Shown here piece by piece: positions 1 to 11,468 of a DNA stretch of 64,000 bases. The position numbers and the translations under genes were made by a program. The notes beneath the pieces are model-generated. The model made no database searches, was not told the origin of the DNA, and worked only from the letters and a program-made list of their open reading frames with translations. The first letter of the stretch is position 1, and every line of letters begins with the position of its first letter. The stretch lies in NCBI RefSeq assembly GCF_019097845.1, contig NZ_JAHRGM010000035.1, forward strand, positions 434,001 to 498,000, read 5' to 3'. Origin of the DNA: Sphingobium sp. AS12 (GTDB taxonomy: Bacteria > Pseudomonadota > Alphaproteobacteria > Sphingomonadales > Sphingomonadaceae).

Positions 1-141
1 GTGCAGCGTCCGATGGGGGAGATGGCGCAGATGGCCGCGCGGTGCCTGTTCGACATCATCGCCAAACGGCCTACCGAAACGCTGATGCAGGTCGATCTGC
101 CGCTGCTGATCGCGGAATCGAGCGCGCCGCCGCCCGCCTGA
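1..141 (+). CDS. LacI-family transcriptional regulator, C-terminal end (partial)
   Basis: Frame 1 is open from the first base to the TGA at 139-141 and encodes 46 residues. The tail contains RPMGEMAQMAARCLFDIIA and ends in LLIAESSAPPPA. This is the usual last segment of LacI/GalR effector-binding domains, where an R-Q-P-type helix is followed by a basic loop and a closing strand of the type VxRxSTAPP. The start and DNA-binding domain lie upstream of the window, so its operator and target cannot be judged. It is separate from the complete LacI regulator at 33033. The family call rests on a short tail only. Confidence 0.7.
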   Translation: MQRPMGEMAQMAARCLFDIIAKRPTETLMQVDLPLLIAESSAPPPA

Positions 142-198
142 CGGCGTGCATATGGCCCCGCAGGGCGGGTTGATTCACGAAGATGTCGGGGGGAGAAA

Positions 199-273
<75 letters not shown>

Positions 274-386
274 ACTCTTTCACGTCCACGGGCCTGTTCG
301 GCCTGCGGAGCCGGGCCTATGGCTGCGCGCGCCGCCCTTGTCAAGGCGGGTTGCGGCCGATGCCACATTTTGCTTAAGGCCATGCC

Positions 387-515
387 ATGACTAGCGAACA
401 GGATGATCGCAAGGCGCGGCTGGCGCAGGCGCTGCGCAACAATCTGCGCCGTCGCAAGGCGCAGGCGCGCGAAGTGGTGCTGCCCCCGCCTGCGCCCGAC
501 AGTCCGAAAAATTAA
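387..515 (+). CDS. Small basic conserved hypothetical protein (42 aa)
   Basis: The ATG at 387 opens a 42-residue frame beginning MTSEQDDRKARLAQALRNNL and ending PPAPDSPKN. It is a strongly basic amphipathic helix with a repeated R/K-A/L pattern and a Pro-rich tail. Small proteins of the type RKARLAxALRxNLRRRKxQ are widespread in sphingomonads and other alphaproteobacteria, and their function is not known to me. The stop codon overlaps the stop of the convergent aminopeptidase gene by a few bases, as expected for tightly packed convergent genes. Codon third positions are GC-rich, like the neighbours. Confidence 0.7.
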   Translation: MTSEQDDRKARLAQALRNNLRRRKAQAREVVLPPPAPDSPKN

Positions 516-2293
516 AGCGGCGCGCAGGCGCCTTCCAGCCACGCCTTTGCGTCGCCATCAAGCTGCGGCCCCACGACCGACAGCACTTTGGCATGATAGG
601 CGTCGACCCATGTCCGCTCGTCGGCGCTCAGCAGGTCGAGCGCGATCAGATGACGGTCGATCGGGGCGAAGGTGAGTGTTTCAAAGCCCAGCATCGGTTT
701 TTCCGCGCCCGGCACGGCGCGTTCTTCCACCAGCACCAGATTTTCGATGCGGATGCCATATTCGCCAGTCTTGTAATAGCCCGGCTCGTTGGACAGGATC
801 ATGCCCGCCTGCAACGGCTCGTCGCCGCCGCCGAAGGTCGCGATCCGCTGCGGTCCTTCATGCACCGACAGGAAGCTGCCGACGCCATGGCCGGTGCCAT
901 GGGCATAATCCAGCCCCTGTGCCCAAAGGAACTGCCGCGCCAATATATCAAGCTGACCACCGCGCGTCCCGACCGGGAACACCGCGCGCGCCAGTGCGAT
1001 ATGGCCCTTCAGCACCAGCGTGAAGCGCTCCTGCATCTCGCGCGTAGGCGTGCCAATCGCCAGCGTGCGGGTCACGTCGGTGGTGCCGTCGCGATATTGA
1101 CCGCCCGAATCGACCAGATAGAGGGTGCCGGTCTCGATCGGGCGGTTGGTCTTTTCCTCGACCCGGTAATGCACCACCGCGCCGTTCGGCCCGGCGCCGC
1201 TGATCGTGTCGAAGGACAGATCCTCCAGCAGGCCAGTGTCCTTGCGAAACGCTTCCAGCCGGTCGGCGGCAGTCATTTCGGTCTGGCCGCCCTTGGGCGC
1301 TTCGACCGATACCCAATGCAGAAAGCGGCTCAATGCCGCGCCGTCGCGGGCTTGCGCCGATTTATGCCCGGCAATCTCGACCGGATTCTTGATCGCCTTG
1401 GGCAGGATCGCGGGATCGCGCAGCGGCAGCACGGTCGCGCCGCCATTGTCGAGCGCCTCGAAAATAGCCGCCACCGCCCGTTCGGGATCGGCCACCACGC
1501 TCTTGCCCGCAAAACCGGCCAACGCATCGGCAAAAGCAGCGCGATCATGCACGCGCACGGCATTGCCCAGATGCTTGGTGACCGCTTCGTCCATCTTTTC
1601 GGGCGCGACATACAGATCGGCGGTCGCGTCGGCGTGGACGATGGCATAGGCCAACGCCACTGGCGTCCGGTCCACATCCTTGCCCCGGATATTGAAGGTC
1701 CAGGCGATTGAATCCAGCGCGGACAGCACTGCCGCGTCGGCCTTTTTCTCGACCAGCCAATCGGCCATCGCCTGCCGCTTTTCCGCCGCGCTCTGCCCGG
1801 CAACGCGGTCGTCATGGACGACCAGCCGGGCATCGCTGGGGGCAGGGCGGTCAGGCCAGACCAGGTCGATGGGGTTGGTGTCCACCGCGACCAACTGTGC
1901 GCCCTTTTCCGCCAGCGCGGCGCTGGCCTGCTCGACCCAGGAACGGGTGTGGAGCCAGGGATCATAGCCGATCCGCCCGCCCGCCGGGGCATGGGCTTTC
2001 AGCCAAGCCGCGATTGAGGTCTGCGGCACGCTTTCATATTGCCACAAAGCGCCATCAACCTGCTCACGCACTTGCAATGTGTAGCGGCCATCGACAAAGA
2101 TCGCGGCCTGTTCCGGCAGCACGACCGCGCTGCCCGCAGACCCCTGAAATCCGGTCAGCCATGCGAGGCGCTGGGCATAGGCGCCGACATATTCGCTCAT
2201 ATGTTCGTCGGTCAAAGGCACGACGAAACCGTCCAGCCGGTCGCGCACCAATTGCGCGCGCAGGGCGTTGAGACGGTCTTGATAGGTGGACAT
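512..2293 (-). CDS. pepP: Xaa-Pro aminopeptidase (aminopeptidase P, M24B family)
   Basis: This 593-residue protein would release N-terminal residues preceding proline from peptides in the cytoplasm. It has two N-terminal creatinase-like domains (about residues 1-310) and a C-terminal pita-bread metallopeptidase domain. The dimetal ligands are visible: Asp in LVDSGGQY, Asp in TTDVTRT, His in GTGHGVGSFLSVHEG, Glu in NEPGYY, and Glu in GIRIENL. The length matches the long eukaryote-like aminopeptidase P subgroup found in alphaproteobacteria. The start is the ATG at 2293, preceded by AAGGAAG. It is divergent from oligopeptidase B with about 110 bp between them, so two peptide-degrading enzymes share one intergenic region. 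Confidence 0.93.
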   Translation of the reverse strand: MSTYQDRLNALRAQLVRDRLDGFVVPLTDEHMSEYVGAYAQRLAWLTGFQGSAGSAVVLPEQAAIFVDGRYTLQVREQVDGALWQYESVPQTSIAAWLKAHAPAGGRIGYDPWLHTRSWVEQASAALAEKGAQLVAVDTNPIDLVWPDRPAPSDARLVVHDDRVAGQSAAEKRQAMADWLVEKKADAAVLSALDSIAWTFNIRGKDVDRTPVALAYAIVHADATADLYVAPEKMDEAVTKHLGNAVRVHDRAAFADALAGFAGKSVVADPERAVAAIFEALDNGGATVLPLRDPAILPKAIKNPVEIAGHKSAQARDGAALSRFLHWVSVEAPKGGQTEMTAADRLEAFRKDTGLLEDLSFDTISGAGPNGAVVHYRVEEKTNRPIETGTLYLVDSGGQYRDGTTDVTRTLAIGTPTREMQERFTLVLKGHIALARAVFPVGTRGGQLDILARQFLWAQGLDYAHGTGHGVGSFLSVHEGPQRIATFGGGDEPLQAGMILSNEPGYYKTGEYGIRIENLVLVEERAVPGAEKPMLGFETLTFAPIDRHLIALDLLSADERTWVDAYHAKVLSVVGPQLDGDAKAWLEGACAPL

Positions 2294-2404
2294 TCATACT
2301 TCCTTGCGTATCGGCCCCCTTGCGCAGGCCATAATGGCAACAACATAAGCAGGCTGTGGCACATATGCCAGCGCCCGCCTTGCTCCCTTGCAGATGGATA
2401 GTGA

Positions 2405-4480
2405 ATGACCGTAAACACCATGCCGCCCGTTGCCGCTCCAGTCGCGCTGGCCAGGCCGCACAGCATCACCCATCATGGCATCACCGTCAGCGATGACTAT
2501 GCCTGGCTGCGCGATCCGGGCTACCCGGACGTCAAGGACGCGGATGTGCTGGCCTATCTGGCGCAGGAAAATGCTTGGTTCGAGGCCGCCATGGCCCCGC
2601 ACAAGGGGCTAACCGACGCGCTGTTTGCCGAGATGAAGGGACGCATCAAGGAAGATGACAGTTCCGTTCCGCAAAGGGATGGCGACTATATCTACTGGCG
2701 CGCGTTCGAGACAGGGGCGCAATATCGCAAATGGTATCGCAAGCCCGTGGTGGGCGGCCCGGATCAGCTGATCCTGGACGAACCGGCGCTGGCGGAGGGC
2801 CATGATTATTTCCGGCTGGGTGCCATGTCGGTCAGCCCCGATGGCCGCTACCTCGCCTATGCGATCGACAATGACGGGTCGGAACGATTCGAGGCGCGGA
2901 TCAAGGACCTGTTCACCGGCGAGATTTTGCCCGAATCGATCCCCGATACGCTGTCATCTTTGGTGTGGACGTCCGACAGCAAGGGGCTGCTCTATGGCCT
3001 CGCCAATGAAAATTGGCGCACCGACAATGCGCGGCTGCACTGGCTGGGGCAGAGCGTCGCCTCCGACGTCGAGCTGTTCCATGAAGATGATGAGGGGTTC
3101 CGTGTTTCGATCGGCCTCACATCATCGGAAAAATGGATCGTCATCGCGACCGGCGATCATGTGACCACCGAAGCTTGGCTGATCCCTGCCGACAATCCCA
3201 CTGCGCCGCCTTTGCTGGTGGCTGCGCGGCAGGCGGGCCGGGAATATGATGTCGATGAACATGATGGCACGCTCTATATCAAGACCAACGACACCCATCC
3301 CAATTTCCGGCTGGTGAAGGCGACGCTGGACGCGCCCGATCAGTGGGAGGAAGTCATCGCGCCCGACGCCCATTTCTACCTGACCGACTTCACCCTGTTC
3401 AAACGCTTCTACGTCACCGAAGGGCGGCAGGACGGCCTCGACCAGATCGAGCTTCGCGATTATGCGACCCACACGCCAAAACGCCTGCCTTTCCCGGAGG
3501 CGAGTTATTCCGCGTCGCTGGATGATAATCCCGAATATGATGTGACCGTGCTGCGTATCGGCTATGAATCGATGGTCACGCCCGACACTATCTTCGACTA
3601 TCATATTGCCGAGGAGCGGTTCGAGCTCCTCAAGGTGCAGGAAATCCCGTCGGGCTATGACGCGACCCGCTACGCCACCGAGCGGCTGATGATCCCGGCG
3701 CGCGACGGCACACAGATTCCGGTATCGATCGTCTATCCCGCCGACCTGCCCCGCGACGGCAGCGCGCCGCTGCACCTTTATGGCTATGGCGCCTATGGCA
3801 TGGCGATGGAGCCGGGCTTTTCGACCGGGCGGCTGTCGCTGCTCGACCGCGGCTTTGCCTTTGCCATCGCCCATATTCGCGGCGGCGACGATCTGGGCCA
3901 GCAATGGTATCTCGACGGCAAGCTGGACAAACGCAACAACACCTTCACCGACTTTGTCGATGTGGCCAAGGGGCTGATTGACCTTGGCTATACCAGCAAG
4001 GGGCGGATCAGCATTTCGGGCGGCTCTGCCGGGGGCGAACTGATGGGAGCGGTGATCAATAGCGATCCCGATCTGTGGGGCGCGGTTGTGGCGCATGTGC
4101 CGTTCGTCGATGTGCTGAACACCATGCTGGACGAGACGCTGCCGCTGACGCCGGGCGAATGGCCCGAATGGGGCAACCCGATAGAGGACAAGGCTGCGTT
4201 CGAGACGATCCTGGCCTATGATCCTTACGCCAATGTGAAGGCGCAGGATTATCCGCCGCTGATGGTGACGGCAGGGCTGAACGACCCGCGCGTGACCTAT
4301 TGGGAGCCGGCCAAATGGGTCGCCAAGCTGCGCGCAACCAAGACCGACGACAATGTCCTGCTGCTCAAGACCAATATGGGCGCAGGCCATGGCGGCAAGT
4401 CGGGCAGGTTCGAGAGCCTGCACGAAAGCGCGGAGGAATTTGCGTTCATCCTGTGGCAGATGGGGATGGCCGGGGCGTGA
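2405..4480 (+). CDS. ptrB: Oligopeptidase B (S9A prolyl oligopeptidase family)
   Basis: This 691-residue serine peptidase is expected to cleave short peptides after basic residues in the cytosol. The N-terminal two-thirds is the seven-bladed beta-propeller that restricts substrate size, and the C-terminal alpha/beta hydrolase begins near residue 420. The nucleophile lies in GGSAGGELMGAVIN, the acid in GLNDPRVTYWEP and the catalytic His in GAGHGGKSGR, all typical of oligopeptidase B. Length agrees with the usual 680-720 residues. There is no signal peptide. It is followed by a thioesterase gene 61 bp downstream on the same strand. Confidence 0.93.
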   Translation: MTVNTMPPVAAPVALARPHSITHHGITVSDDYAWLRDPGYPDVKDADVLAYLAQENAWFEAAMAPHKGLTDALFAEMKGRIKEDDSSVPQRDGDYIYWRAFETGAQYRKWYRKPVVGGPDQLILDEPALAEGHDYFRLGAMSVSPDGRYLAYAIDNDGSERFEARIKDLFTGEILPESIPDTLSSLVWTSDSKGLLYGLANENWRTDNARLHWLGQSVASDVELFHEDDEGFRVSIGLTSSEKWIVIATGDHVTTEAWLIPADNPTAPPLLVAARQAGREYDVDEHDGTLYIKTNDTHPNFRLVKATLDAPDQWEEVIAPDAHFYLTDFTLFKRFYVTEGRQDGLDQIELRDYATHTPKRLPFPEASYSASLDDNPEYDVTVLRIGYESMVTPDTIFDYHIAEERFELLKVQEIPSGYDATRYATERLMIPARDGTQIPVSIVYPADLPRDGSAPLHLYGYGAYGMAMEPGFSTGRLSLLDRGFAFAIAHIRGGDDLGQQWYLDGKLDKRNNTFTDFVDVAKGLIDLGYTSKGRISISGGSAGGELMGAVINSDPDLWGAVVAHVPFVDVLNTMLDETLPLTPGEWPEWGNPIEDKAAFETILAYDPYANVKAQDYPPLMVTAGLNDPRVTYWEPAKWVAKLRATKTDDNVLLLKTNMGAGHGGKSGRFESLHESAEEFAFILWQMGMAGA

Positions 4481-4541
4481 CAGAGCCAACCCATTCCCGA
4501 TCAAGCCGGGGGCAGGCTCAGCCCGAACGGAGGAGAGGGTA

Positions 4542-4937
4542 ATGCCCGCCACTTACACCACGCACATTACCGCCCAGCCTGCCGACATCGACATACTCGG
4601 TCACGTCAACAACGCGGTCTGGGTCCAGTGGATGGAGCAGGTCGCGACCGAGCATTGGACCCATGATGCCGATCCGGCGCATGTCGATGCCTATGTCTGG
4701 GTCGTGACCCGCCACGAGATCGACTATCGCGGCAATGTGGCGGAGGGCGAGACGGTGACGGCCCGCACCTGGATACCCGATGGCCCGCGCGGTGCGCGCT
4801 TCGACCGGCTGATCGAGTTTACCGGACCCGACGGCAAGGTGAAGGTCACGGCCAGATCCACCTGGGCGATCGTGGACAAAGGCACGGGCCGCATATTGCG
4901 CGTGCCGCCGGAAGTGGCGGCGAATTTTGTGGATTGA
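4542..4937 (+). CDS. Acyl-CoA thioesterase, 4HBT hotdog-fold
   Basis: This 131-residue protein has the single hotdog fold of the 4-hydroxybenzoyl-CoA thioesterase/YbgC group. The diagnostic active-site stretch DIDILGHVNNAVWVQWME carries the catalytic Asp and the H-V-N-N turn. The open frame reaches further upstream, but the ATG at 4542 is chosen because GGAGGAGAGGG lies just before it and the hotdog fold starts there. Substrate is not predictable from sequence. It probably hydrolyses short or medium acyl-CoA esters. It follows oligopeptidase B and precedes a repeat palindrome and a convergent exporter gene. Confidence 0.88.
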   Translation: MPATYTTHITAQPADIDILGHVNNAVWVQWMEQVATEHWTHDADPAHVDAYVWVVTRHEIDYRGNVAEGETVTARTWIPDGPRGARFDRLIEFTGPDGKVKVTARSTWAIVDKGTGRILRVPPEVAANFVD

Positions 4938-4955
4938 GGGTGGGTGACCACTGCT

Positions 4956-4989
4956 CCGTTCGTTTCTCGACTTCGCTCGAAACGAACGG
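4956..4989. repeat. REP-like palindrome, copy 1
   Basis: An 11-bp perfect inverted repeat (CCGTTCGTTTC and its complement at 4979-4989) encloses a 12-base loop. The same sequence family occurs at 6911-6977 and 43062-43109. It sits between the convergent thioesterase and exporter genes, where it could also act as a transcription stop. Confidence 0.8.
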
Positions 4990-4997
4990 AAAATGGT

Positions 4998-6842
4998 TTA
5001 TTCCCGCACCACCTCAAACACATCCCCAATCCCCGGCTCGACCGGCATATCCTCCCGCTCGGCCGCCTGCCGGTTCCACATCACGGCATAGAGACCGTCG
5101 GCCCGGACCAGATCGGCGTGGCGACCGCGTTCGACGATGCGGCCCTGGTCCAGCACGATGATCTCGTCAGCGTCGACCACGGTGGACAGGCGGTGCGCGA
5201 CGATCAGGGTGGTGCGTTTGCGCGCAATGTTGCGCAGCACGTCCTGAATCTCATTCTCCGTCCGGCTGTCGAGCGCGCTGGTCGCTTCGTCCAGCACTAG
5301 GACTGGCGGGTCTTTCAGCAATGTCCGGGCAATCGCCACCCGCTGCTTCTCGCCGCCCGACAGTTTCAGACCCCGTTCGCCAACGCGGGTCTCATAGCCC
5401 TTGGGCAGGCTCAGGATGAAGTCGTGGATCGACGCGGCCTTGGCGGCGGCTTCGATCTCGGCCTGCGACGCGCCTTCGCGGCCATAGCCGATATTATAGC
5501 CGACCGTGTCGTTGAACAGCACCATGTCCTGCGGCACGATGCCGATGGCCGCGCGCAGCGAGGACTGCGTCACAGTTGCGATATCCTGCCCGTCGATGCT
5601 GACTTGGCCCGCCTGAATATCGTAGAAGCGGAACAGGATGCGCGCGATGGTGGATTTGCCCGCGCCAGATGGCCCGACGATCGCCAGCGTCCGGCCCGCA
5701 GGCACGGTGAAGCTCACATCGTGCAAAATCTCCCGTTCGGGATCATAGCCAAAGCGCACATGATCGAACCGCACTTCGCCGCCGGACGGGACAAGGGCAG
5801 GCGCGCCGTTCGCGTCGGCAATCTCCTGCGGCGTGTCCATCAGCTTGTACATCGCCTCCATGTCGATCAGCCCCTGGCGGATCGTGCGATAGACCATGCC
5901 GAGCAGGTCCAATGGTCGGAACAGCTGGGCCAGCAGCGTATTGACCAGCACTACGTCGCCCGTCGTGAACTGCCCCCGGCTCCATCCCCACACGGTATAG
6001 CCCATCGCCCCCGCCATCATCAGGTTGGTGATCAGCGACTGGCCGATATTGAGCCAGGCCAGGCTATTCTCGCTCTTGACCGCAGCCTGCGCATAACGCC
6101 GCATCGATGTGCCGTAACGTTTCGCCTCGCGTTGTTCCGCGCCGAAATATTTGACCGTCTCGAAATTGAGCAGGCTGTCGACCGCATGGGCGACGGCGTT
6201 GGTGTCCATGTCCACCATGTCGCGGCGCAGCTGGTTGCGCCATTCGGTCACGGTGCGGGTGAACCAGATATAGAGCGCGACCATCGCCAGCGTGACCACG
6301 ACCAGCCACGCACCGAACTTGACGAAGAAGATGGCGCAGACCGCGACCAGCTCCAGCACGGTAGGGGCGATGTTGAACAGCAGGAAATAGAGCATCGTGT
6401 CGATGCTCTTGGTGCCGCGTTCGACAATCTTGGTGACAGCGCCGGTGCGCCGGTCGAGATGGAAGCGCAGCGACAGGCGGTGGAGATGGACGAACACATC
6501 GTCGGCCAGCCGCCGCCCGGCCTCCTGCCCGACCTTCTCGAACACCGCATTGCGCAGATTGTCGAACAACACGCTGCCAAAGCGCGCGCCCGCATAGACC
6601 GCGACCAGCGCGATGGCCAGGCTGGCCGCCGGTTCCATCCCCGGCACCATCCGGTCGATCGCGGCCTTATAGGCAAAGGGCATGGCCAGGCTAATGGCCT
6701 TCGCCGCCAGCACGCACAACATGGCGACCACCACCCGCCGCCGTAGCGCCGGGGCGTCCGCCGGCCACAAATAGGGCAGGAACCGCCGAAGCGTCGCCCA
6801 GACAGGGGGCAAGGGCGCAGATGTGGGCATGTCAGGGGGCAT
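4998..6842 (-). CDS. Atm1-type ABC exporter, fused permease and ATPase
   Basis: This 614-residue half-transporter resembles the mitochondrial Atm1/ABCB7 and bacterial NaAtm1 family, which export glutathione-linked or metal-complexed compounds across the inner membrane. The N-terminal half (about residues 30-330) has six predicted membrane helices, and the ATPase half carries Walker A GPSGAGKST, signature LSGGEKQRVAIARTLL, Walker B VLVLDEATSALD and H-loop VAHRLS. All catalytic motifs are intact. The cytoplasmic loop FETVKYFGAE is typical of the Atm1 group. Alternative starts are the ATG at 6842 or 6830. The substrate is inferred only from family membership. Confidence 0.88.
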   Translation of the reverse strand: MPPDMPTSAPLPPVWATLRRFLPYLWPADAPALRRRVVVAMLCVLAAKAISLAMPFAYKAAIDRMVPGMEPAASLAIALVAVYAGARFGSVLFDNLRNAVFEKVGQEAGRRLADDVFVHLHRLSLRFHLDRRTGAVTKIVERGTKSIDTMLYFLLFNIAPTVLELVAVCAIFFVKFGAWLVVVTLAMVALYIWFTRTVTEWRNQLRRDMVDMDTNAVAHAVDSLLNFETVKYFGAEQREAKRYGTSMRRYAQAAVKSENSLAWLNIGQSLITNLMMAGAMGYTVWGWSRGQFTTGDVVLVNTLLAQLFRPLDLLGMVYRTIRQGLIDMEAMYKLMDTPQEIADANGAPALVPSGGEVRFDHVRFGYDPEREILHDVSFTVPAGRTLAIVGPSGAGKSTIARILFRFYDIQAGQVSIDGQDIATVTQSSLRAAIGIVPQDMVLFNDTVGYNIGYGREGASQAEIEAAAKAASIHDFILSLPKGYETRVGERGLKLSGGEKQRVAIARTLLKDPPVLVLDEATSALDSRTENEIQDVLRNIARKRTTLIVAHRLSTVVDADEIIVLDQGRIVERGRHADLVRADGLYAVMWNRQAAEREDMPVEPGIGDVFEVVRE

Positions 6843-6910
6843 AGGCGCTATGTAGAGCGCGGCGCGGGATTATCCAGCGGTGGTTTAGAGGGTGCGATAA
6901 CACACGACAT

Positions 6911-6977
6911 CCGTTCGTTTCGAGCGAAGTCGAGAAACCGATGCACAACGTTTCTCGACTTCGCTCGAAACGAACGG
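6911..6977. repeat. REP-like palindrome, copy 2 (28-bp perfect inverted repeat)
   Basis: Bases 6911-6938 are the exact reverse complement of 6950-6977, with an 11-base spacer. Each arm is the same unit seen at 4956 and 43062. It lies in the 155-bp gap between the exporter start and the uvrB stop. This is the longest and most perfect copy in the window. Confidence 0.9.
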
Positions 6978-6997
6978 CCAAAGTAGAAGCGGCCTCC

Positions 6998-9181
<2,184 letters not shown>

Positions 9182-9221
9182 GGGGACAATATGGGGTCTT
9201 TGCGTCAGGACGCAATTGACG

Positions 9222-9614
9222 TCACGGCTTCAACTCGAACGCGCCTTTGGGCGGGGGTGGATAAACGACGGGCTTGTCACCGAAACGCGCACGCAGGGCG
9301 GCTTCGCGCCGTTCGTCATCGACGATCTCTACGTTGACCTCTTCGGGATATTTCATGCTGACGTGGAATTTTTTGTCTTGGATGGCATATTCCAAAACCG
9401 ACCATCGCATATTTGGGCCATCTGGTTCGAGATACCAAGCTTCCCACAGCATATCGCTAAGATTTGTCTCACGTGGATTATAATAGCGGATGACTTCTCC
9501 CTCGTCCTTAAAAACGCTGGGACTCACCCAACCCTCGCCAATTTCCACATAAAGAAAAACACCATTTGGATCGCCGCCGACCAGGGCGGCCAATTCAAGT
9601 CCAATCTCGTTCAT
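9222..9614 (-). CDS. YezG/DUF600-like immunity protein
   Basis: This intact 130-residue acidic protein has [16 protein letters not shown] near the N-terminus, a central [16 protein letters not shown], and a Pro-rich tail. The alternation of aromatic strands and the F-x-V-x-x-x-YPEEV motif resemble the YezG/DUF600 immunity family, known partners of non-specific nuclease toxins in Bacillus. The start is the ATG at 9614; a TTG at 9635 is possible but has no support. It lies 23 bp downstream of the broken nuclease toxin gene on the same strand, the usual toxin-then-immunity order. It would bind and block the nuclease in the cytoplasm. The family call is from pattern, so moderately sure. Confidence 0.65.
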   Translation of the reverse strand: MNEIGLELAALVGGDPNGVFLYVEIGEGWVSPSVFKDEGEVIRYYNPRETNLSDMLWEAWYLEPDGPNMRWSVLEYAIQDKKFHVSMKYPEEVNVEIVDDERREAALRARFGDKPVVYPPPPKGAFELKP

Positions 9615-9637
9615 GAGCGGCCCCAAAAGCGTCAAGT

Positions 9638-10734
9638 TTATCGGTCACGGGGCTTGCCTTTGCTTTCGTTTGAGAAATCCCTAAATTCTTCTTTGCCGTT
9701 GACGCGCCATGTGACGTTGATGCGATAGGGCCGTTTGGAGGTTCCCTCATATAGCGGAACGATATGGACGACGACGCTTTTGCCGTCTCGCAAATTCCTC
9801 GCCCAGCCATCTTCCATGGCGCGATAGGCATCGCGGTTGAAATTCCGGTCCTAGGGCAAAATGATTGACGCTGTCGCCGGGACCATTGAAGCGAGCAGCG
9901 ATAAAATGCCCGCCATCATCGCCCGGACGGCGATCTGGCTGACCTGCCTGAGCCTGAGGGCGCCGCGAGCGCGGAGCAATCGGGCCGTCTGTAAGCACAG
10001 CAACGACTTCCCTCGGTCGCGCAATGACATCGATATGGAAATCATAGCCATTTTTCGTCTCCTTGCGCCAATTCGTGTCGAGGATCTGGTTTTCAGCGAC
10101 GGTGGATTGGCCGGGTCGGGCGGCAATTTTCCGCCATGCGTGTCCATATAATAGGCTAGCGCCAGAAACTTGTTCTTGGCCGCACGTCCGGCATCCAGAT
10201 AGGCCTGATGCGGCACTTTGATCCGCTGGCCGATTCTCAGGGCCGGTCGAGTGGATGCTGGTTCAACCATGCCAGATCGCGCGCGCTCAGCCCCTTGCGC
10301 CGCGCCGCAATGCGCGTCAGCGTATCGCCCGGCTGCACGATATAGGTCGAATGGTTGCCGGGATGATCGGGGCGCAGGTGGCGGCGATCCGGCGCGCGAT
10401 CGCTATCCGGTCGGGCCGGTCTCCGCACCTGCCCGCTAGCCCCGGTTCCACCTGCTTGCGCGCGATTACCACCGCCGCGCGGAAAGTAACGGCCTTGCCC
10501 CGCAAAGGTGAACCGCCCATCCTCTTCGTCGTGCCATGGGTTGAATTTAATTTCGACCTGCACGGGCGGGGGCAGGTCGGGTCGCCGACCCGTACGGAGA
10601 TAGAGATTGAAGGCTATCCGTTCTAGCTGTCGGTCCGACTCATTCCCCGGCATTGGCGCATCCCCCGATTTGCGGAAAATCACGTAGCATAATAAACAGA
10701 ACAAAACAAGAACAAATGGCTCAATCGCATCCAT
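9638..10734 (-). pseudogene. Decayed secreted toxin: LysM plus DNA/RNA non-specific endonuclease, three frameshifts
   Basis: Read from 10734, the gene encodes an N-terminal hydrophobic helix (FVLVLFCLLCYVIF), then FNPWHDEEDGRFTFAGQG, a motif typical of polymorphic-toxin junctions, and a LysM domain (YIVQPGDTLTRIA). The frame stops at 10237 just inside LysM. A second frame continues it (LRIGQRIKVPHQAYLDAG, then AYYMDTHGGKLPPDPANPP). A third frame, joining near 10103, reads ENQILDTNWRKETKNGYDF and the nuclease motif GDDGGHFIAARFNGPGD. A fourth, joining near 9852, reads NFNRDAYRAMEDGWARNL to a stop at 9638. The last two segments match the Endonuclea_NS_2 family. Each junction is repaired by one base. 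As read, the protein cannot be made in full. Confidence 0.82.
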
Positions 10735-10822
10735 TTCGGGGACAATTTTGCAATGTCGCACCGGCTTGATATGCTCACCTATCCACGGCCCAGCCCATGC
10801 CGACGCGATGAGGGGATAAGCG

Positions 10823-11386
10823 ATGATCAAAGCTGTATTTGCCGCCGCCACTATGACTCTGTTGCTCGCTGCCTGCGGCGACAAACCCGGCGATAAGCCC
10901 GGTGACGCGGCGGCCGATGGCTCGATGAGCAAGGAGGAGGTCAAGGCCGCGGTCGACAAGGTGCAGTTGAAGCCGGGCCAGTGGGAGGGGCGCTTCACCG
11001 TGCAGGATATCGACCTGTCCAATATGCCGGGCGCGCCTGCTGGCATGAAGGACCAGATGAAGAGCATGATGAGCCAGACCTCGCTCAAATATTGCGTCAC
11101 CCCCGAAGAAGCGGCCAATCCCAGCGGCGAGATGTTTTCCGGTCAGGAGAATAAGGACTGCACCTATCAGGGCTTCGCCGTCAGCGGTGGCAGCGTGAAA
11201 GGGCAGGTGTCGTGCAAGGCGGATGGCGGCACGATGACGGCCGCCATGTCCGGCACCTATGGCGGGGAAGCCTATGCGATGGACATGGACATGAAGATGG
11301 TGGGTGGCCCCAATGGCGCGGCCATGGCGATGAAGGCGCGGTCCGAAGGCAAATGGATCGGGCCGACCTGCACCACGGCGGAATAA
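10823..11386 (+). CDS. DUF3617 lipoprotein
   Basis: This 187-residue protein has a lipoprotein signal (MIKAVFAAATMTLLLAAC) with the lipobox LLAAC, followed by a charged linker. The body has the DUF3617 layout: KPGQWEGRFTVQDID, a central YCVTPEEA with paired cysteines, and a Gly-rich beta region ending in a Cys near WIGPTCTT. The function of DUF3617 is unknown; it is common in sphingomonads and is probably periplasmic. GGGGATAAGCG precedes the ATG. A second member follows 82 bp downstream. Confidence 0.85.
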   Translation: MIKAVFAAATMTLLLAACGDKPGDKPGDAAADGSMSKEEVKAAVDKVQLKPGQWEGRFTVQDIDLSNMPGAPAGMKDQMKSMMSQTSLKYCVTPEEAANPSGEMFSGQENKDCTYQGFAVSGGSVKGQVSCKADGGTMTAAMSGTYGGEAYAMDMDMKMVGGPNGAAMAMKARSEGKWIGPTCTTAE

Positions 11387-11468
11387 TCCCCACGCATTTC
11401 CGCTTGCGCTTTGGCCGCGACGGGTAGAGCTTTGCCCCCGTTCCGATTAAGAGAACGGGGGAGAGGAT

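Noticed and set aside
3122..4552. 476-codon minus-strand frame opposite oligopeptidase B
   Set aside because: It covers the catalytic domain of ptrB, whose motifs prove the plus strand is coding.
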